Origin: Clostridium_AI sp964409685
GTDB taxonomy: Bacteria > Bacillota > Clostridia > Lachnospirales > Lachnospiraceae
Length of the DNA stretch: 64,000 nucleotides
NCBI GenBank assembly: GCA_964409685.1
Contig: CAYPEJ010000005.1
Location: 102,149 to 166,148 of the forward strand
Direction: 5' to 3'
Position numbers and translations under genes: made by a program. Positions 62,102-64,000 of this stretch are shown in pieces (within the stretch, counting starts at the first letter, position 1; each line of letters opens with the position of its first letter). Under the pieces are notes generated by a model. The model was given only the letters and a program-made list of their open reading frames with translations. It was not told the DNA's origin and ran no database searches.

Positions 62102-62974
62102 TTATTTATAATAATGCATAAATATCTCTTCCAAAGATGGATCTTCTACAACAAAATTAGAGATATCATTGGCATATAATAAACAAGCAAGTTGTTTCAT
62201 ATCTCCGCTATATAAGAAATCAACAACATTGCCTTTTTGCTCTACCTTTGTAATTCCTTCTGCTTGTAAGTTTACATTTGCTGCTACGCCAAGCTCTAAA
62301 TGAACCTTTTTAAAGTTATTTTTTCTTAACTCATCAATATGTTCTACTTTTAATAACTGTCCATCTTTAATAATTGCAACACGATCACACATACGTTGTA
62401 CTTCTGTAAGAATATGAGAAGAAAATAATATAGAAGTTCCTTTTTTATGTTCTTCTTCTAATGTCTCAAAAAATATGTTTTGCATTAATGGATCCAAACC
62501 ACCCGTTGGCTCATCAAAAATTAATAATCTTGGTTCATGAATTAATGCTTGAATAATTGCAACTTTTTTCTTATTTCCATAAGATAAGGAATCAATTTTT
62601 TTATGTAAGTCTAATTCAAAACGATCTGCTAATTCTTTGATTCTTTGATTGCAATCCTTACGATAAAATCTTGCTGAATATTTCAACAAATCATTTACTC
62701 TCATATCATCATAATAATTTACTTCTGAAGGTACATATCCAAGAATTTTTTTGATTTCTTTGCTTTGTTTAGTACAATCTAAACCAGCAATTTTTGCTTC
62801 TCCACTACTTGGACGAATAAGGGCTAATAAAATACGAATGGTAGTCGATTTTCCAGCACCATTTGGACCAATAAAACCAAAAACTTCCCCTTCATTTATT
62901 GAAAATGATATGTCTTTAATTCCTCTTGCTTTTCCATAAAACTTAGTAAGATTACTTGTTTCAATTAAATGCAT
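62102..62974 (-). CDS. ABC transporter ATPase (drug/Na+ exporter type)
   Basis: 290 residues: Walker A GPNGAGKST, a Q-loop region with YVPSEVNYYDDMRV, signature SYGNKKKVAIIQAL (a divergent LSGGQ with SYGNK), Walker B LLIFDEPTGGLD and switch SSHILTEVQRM. The C-terminal about 80 residues are the extension common in BcrA/NatA-type ATPases. Partner of the permease gene 42 nt downstream. GGGAGG precedes the ATG. Confidence 0.92.
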   Translation of the reverse strand: MHLIETSNLTKFYGKARGIKDISFSINEGEVFGFIGPNGAGKSTTIRILLALIRPSSGEAKIAGLDCTKQSKEIKKILGYVPSEVNYYDDMRVNDLLKYSARFYRKDCNQRIKELADRFELDLHKKIDSLSYGNKKKVAIIQALIHEPRLLIFDEPTGGLDPLMQNIFFETLEEEHKKGTSILFSSHILTEVQRMCDRVAIIKDGQLLKVEHIDELRKNNFKKVHLELGVAANVNLQAEGITKVEQKGNVVDFLYSGDMKQLACLLYANDISNFVVEDPSLEEIFMHYYK

Positions 62975-63010
62975 TCATATTCCTCCCTCTCATGGTTAGT
63001 CAGTGAGACC

Positions 63011-63039
63011 ATTATACTATAAACATTTTCAATTTACAA
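63011..63039 (-). promoter_or_regulatory. Promoter of the ABC-2 transporter operon
   Basis: Minus strand TTGTAA (63039-63034), 17-bp spacer, TATAAT (63016-63011). The start region carries the short dyad TCACTGA. Confidence 0.65.
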
Positions 63040-63118
63040 TTTATTCACCCAAAAATATTCTTAGATTGTTTATATTTTACAAGCCATCATTGTCCAAAAA
63101 ATATGTCCATAAATATAG

Positions 63119-63178
63119 CAAGGAGCAATTCTATCCCATATGAAATTTCATTCATATGATGTGATGGAAATTGCTCCT
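63119..63178 (-). terminator. Hairpin after the winged-helix gene
   Basis: AAGGAGCAATT / AATTGCTCCTT outer arms with inner CATATGAA/TTCATATG pairing. Lies 11 nt past the stop; no strong T tract. Confidence 0.55.
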
Positions 63179-63189
63179 TCTTCTTTGCA

Positions 63190-63444
63190 TTACATACCTT
63201 TTTCAATAAATTCTTTTCCTTTGTCTGTTAGAGAACCACCAGTTAACAATGCAACCATTGGCTCATCTTCTCCGCCTGTAAAAATGACACCTTCGATATA
63301 GCCATCTTGTTGTAAATTGCTAATAAGTAATGCAACTTCATTTCCGCTAAAACCGATTGTATTGTGAATGTTATCCCAATTACAATTCTCTTTTTGACAT
63401 TCATCATACATTGCCTTTAGTATTACCTTTTCTTTTTCACCCAC
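63190..63444 (-). CDS. Small YjcQ-like winged-helix protein
   Basis: 84 residues from GTG at 63444, chosen because GGAG lies 10 nt upstream; the ATG at 63498 has no ribosome site and adds an Arg/Lys-rich, non-conserved start. The chain (EKVILKAMYDECQ..., ALLISNLQQDGYIEGV..., GSLTDKGKEFIEKG) has the helix-turn-wing pattern of YjcQ-type proteins, which occur on phages and chromosomes. Function unknown. It lies between an ABC operon and the CRISPR terminator. Confidence 0.65.
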   Translation of the reverse strand: MGEKEKVILKAMYDECQKENCNWDNIHNTIGFSGNEVALLISNLQQDGYIEGVIFTGGEDEPMVALLTGGSLTDKGKEFIEKGM

Positions 63445-63622
63445 TGAAATAAATCTCCTTTTTCTATGATATGGCGTAGATACAGAATAAATATTCATCG
63501 CAAAATATGCTTTATAATAAATTCGCTAATCACCACCATATCATTAATAAGATCATTATGTTCGTTGGATGTTAGAATTATTCTTTTCGTTTTCCTTCAA
63601 ATTTTGAAGATTCGGAATAAAA

Positions 63623-63675
63623 AAATAGCTTACTACTTCAACAATGGATTGATTTGTTGAAATAGTAGGCTATTT
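63623..63675 (-). terminator. Terminator downstream of the CRISPR array
   Basis: AAATAGC(C/T)TACTA and its partner with TTCAACA / TGTTGAA inner pairing, followed by TTTTTTTATT on the minus strand. It lies about 55 nt past the array's degenerate end, as expected for a crRNA precursor transcribed leftward. Confidence 0.7.
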
Positions 63676-63731
63676 CTGTTTAGCTGTGTAGATTACTTAG
63701 TAAATGCATTTTTTAGAATGGCAAAAATATA

Positions 63732-64000
63732 ACTTAAGACTTTCGGTAGGGATTTAATTTCTTTAACGGTAAAAAATGACAAGCAAAGATTTACAAGACT
63801 ATGGTTTCGTCCCCTCGCGGGGCTCTAACTTCTTTAACAAGAAAGACTGTGGAGCTTATTTACAACATGTATGAGTTTCCGTCCCCTCGCGGGGTTCTAG
63901 CTTCTTTAACGGTAGCAAATATGTTGGACAAGTAGAAGAAAAACTGTTTCCGTCCCCTGGTATAATAAACTCATCACAAATTCTATTACTTCTAACGGGG
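63732..64000 (-). CRISPR. Short CRISPR array, type III-like repeat, leader side to the right
   Basis: Repeats are 36 nt. On the minus strand they begin GTTAAAGAAG, contain CCCCGCGAGGGG and end ACGGAAAC. Units: a perfect reference repeat at 63875-63910, a slightly altered one at 63803-63838, a degenerate one at 63732-63767 (about 20 of 36 matching), and a partial one from 63946. Spacers are 35, 36 and 35 nt (63768-63802, 63839-63874, 63911-63945). The degenerate end on the left and the T-tailed hairpin beyond it place the leader to the right, outside or at the window edge. The ending GAGGGGACGGAAAC resembles the S. thermophilus III-A repeat and its 8-nt crRNA tag. No cas gene is in the window. 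Confidence 0.85.

Noticed and set aside
63466..63660. Plus-strand frame left of the CRISPR array
   Set aside because: No ribosome site, and it overlaps the terminator hairpin at 63623-63675.

Overview
The window looks like chromosomal DNA of a low-GC, anaerobic, plant-fibre-degrading Firmicute, most likely a Lachnospiraceae/Lachnoclostridium-type clostridium. This rests on AT-rich sequence, AGGAGG ribosome sites, T-box leaders, a glmS ribozyme, indirect Asn/Gln-tRNA synthesis (GatCAB), a large secreted GH9 cellulase with two CBM3 modules, and chemotaxis and flagellar-type proteins. Family names come from reading the translated proteins; nothing was searched against a database.

Layout. 1-4.4 kb: a T-box leader for a gene leaving the left edge, the GH9 cellulase and a LysR regulator. 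4.5-8.4 kb: purine genes purC-purF-purB. 8.5-16.2 kb: a secreted NagZ-like lipoprotein and glutamate synthase gltB-gltD, with a terminator hairpin almost at the gltB promoter. 16.6-20 kb: an AbgT transporter and the tRNA-modification pair tcdA-ttcA. 20.1-23.6 kb: methionine importer metN-metI-metQ and cysK. 23.8-29 kb: a FliK-like protein, an Rrf2 regulator, a chemoreceptor and an Rpn-family nuclease. 29.3-33 kb: gatC-gatA-gatB behind an Asn-type T-box. 33-38.3 kb: a secreted DUF1002 protein, a secreted calcium-repeat class 3 lipase and a short FtsH-like protease. 38.3-40.2 kb: a toxin-antitoxin patch beside tRNA-Ser(CGA). 40.3-47.9 kb: holA, comEC, a GerMN lipoprotein, a two-component system and comEA. 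48-53.7 kb: a DMT transporter, argJ-argB-argD and divergent argG. 53.7-58.8 kb: a lipoprotein and a heterodimeric ABC exporter. 59-61.3 kb: glmS with its ribozyme. 61.3-64 kb: an ABC-2 transporter, a small winged-helix protein and a short CRISPR array.

How genes fit together. Nitrogen flow is prominent: glutamate synthase, glutamate-derived arginine synthesis, the glutamine-dependent enzymes PurF, GatCAB and GlmS, and an AbgT transporter. Sulfur-amino-acid genes cluster near a cysteine-rich Rrf2 protein. comEA and comEC are interleaved with a sensor kinase and response regulator.

The most interesting locus is 38.31-38.63 kb. A 29-residue holin-like membrane peptide is encoded on an RNA whose 5' and 3' ends can pair in three nested blocks, one covering the ribosome site. 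A separate opposite-strand promoter and terminator define a roughly 85-nt antisense RNA over its 3' end. This has the architecture of an unannotated type I toxin-antitoxin system, and it lies next to a Fic toxin whose antitoxin appears to fuse a RelB/DinJ-like domain to a VbhA-like Fic-inhibiting helix. Other good leads are a 41-nt palindrome present twice with compensatory arm changes, the promoter-proximal gltB terminator, and a type III-like CRISPR array whose leader-side repeat is split.
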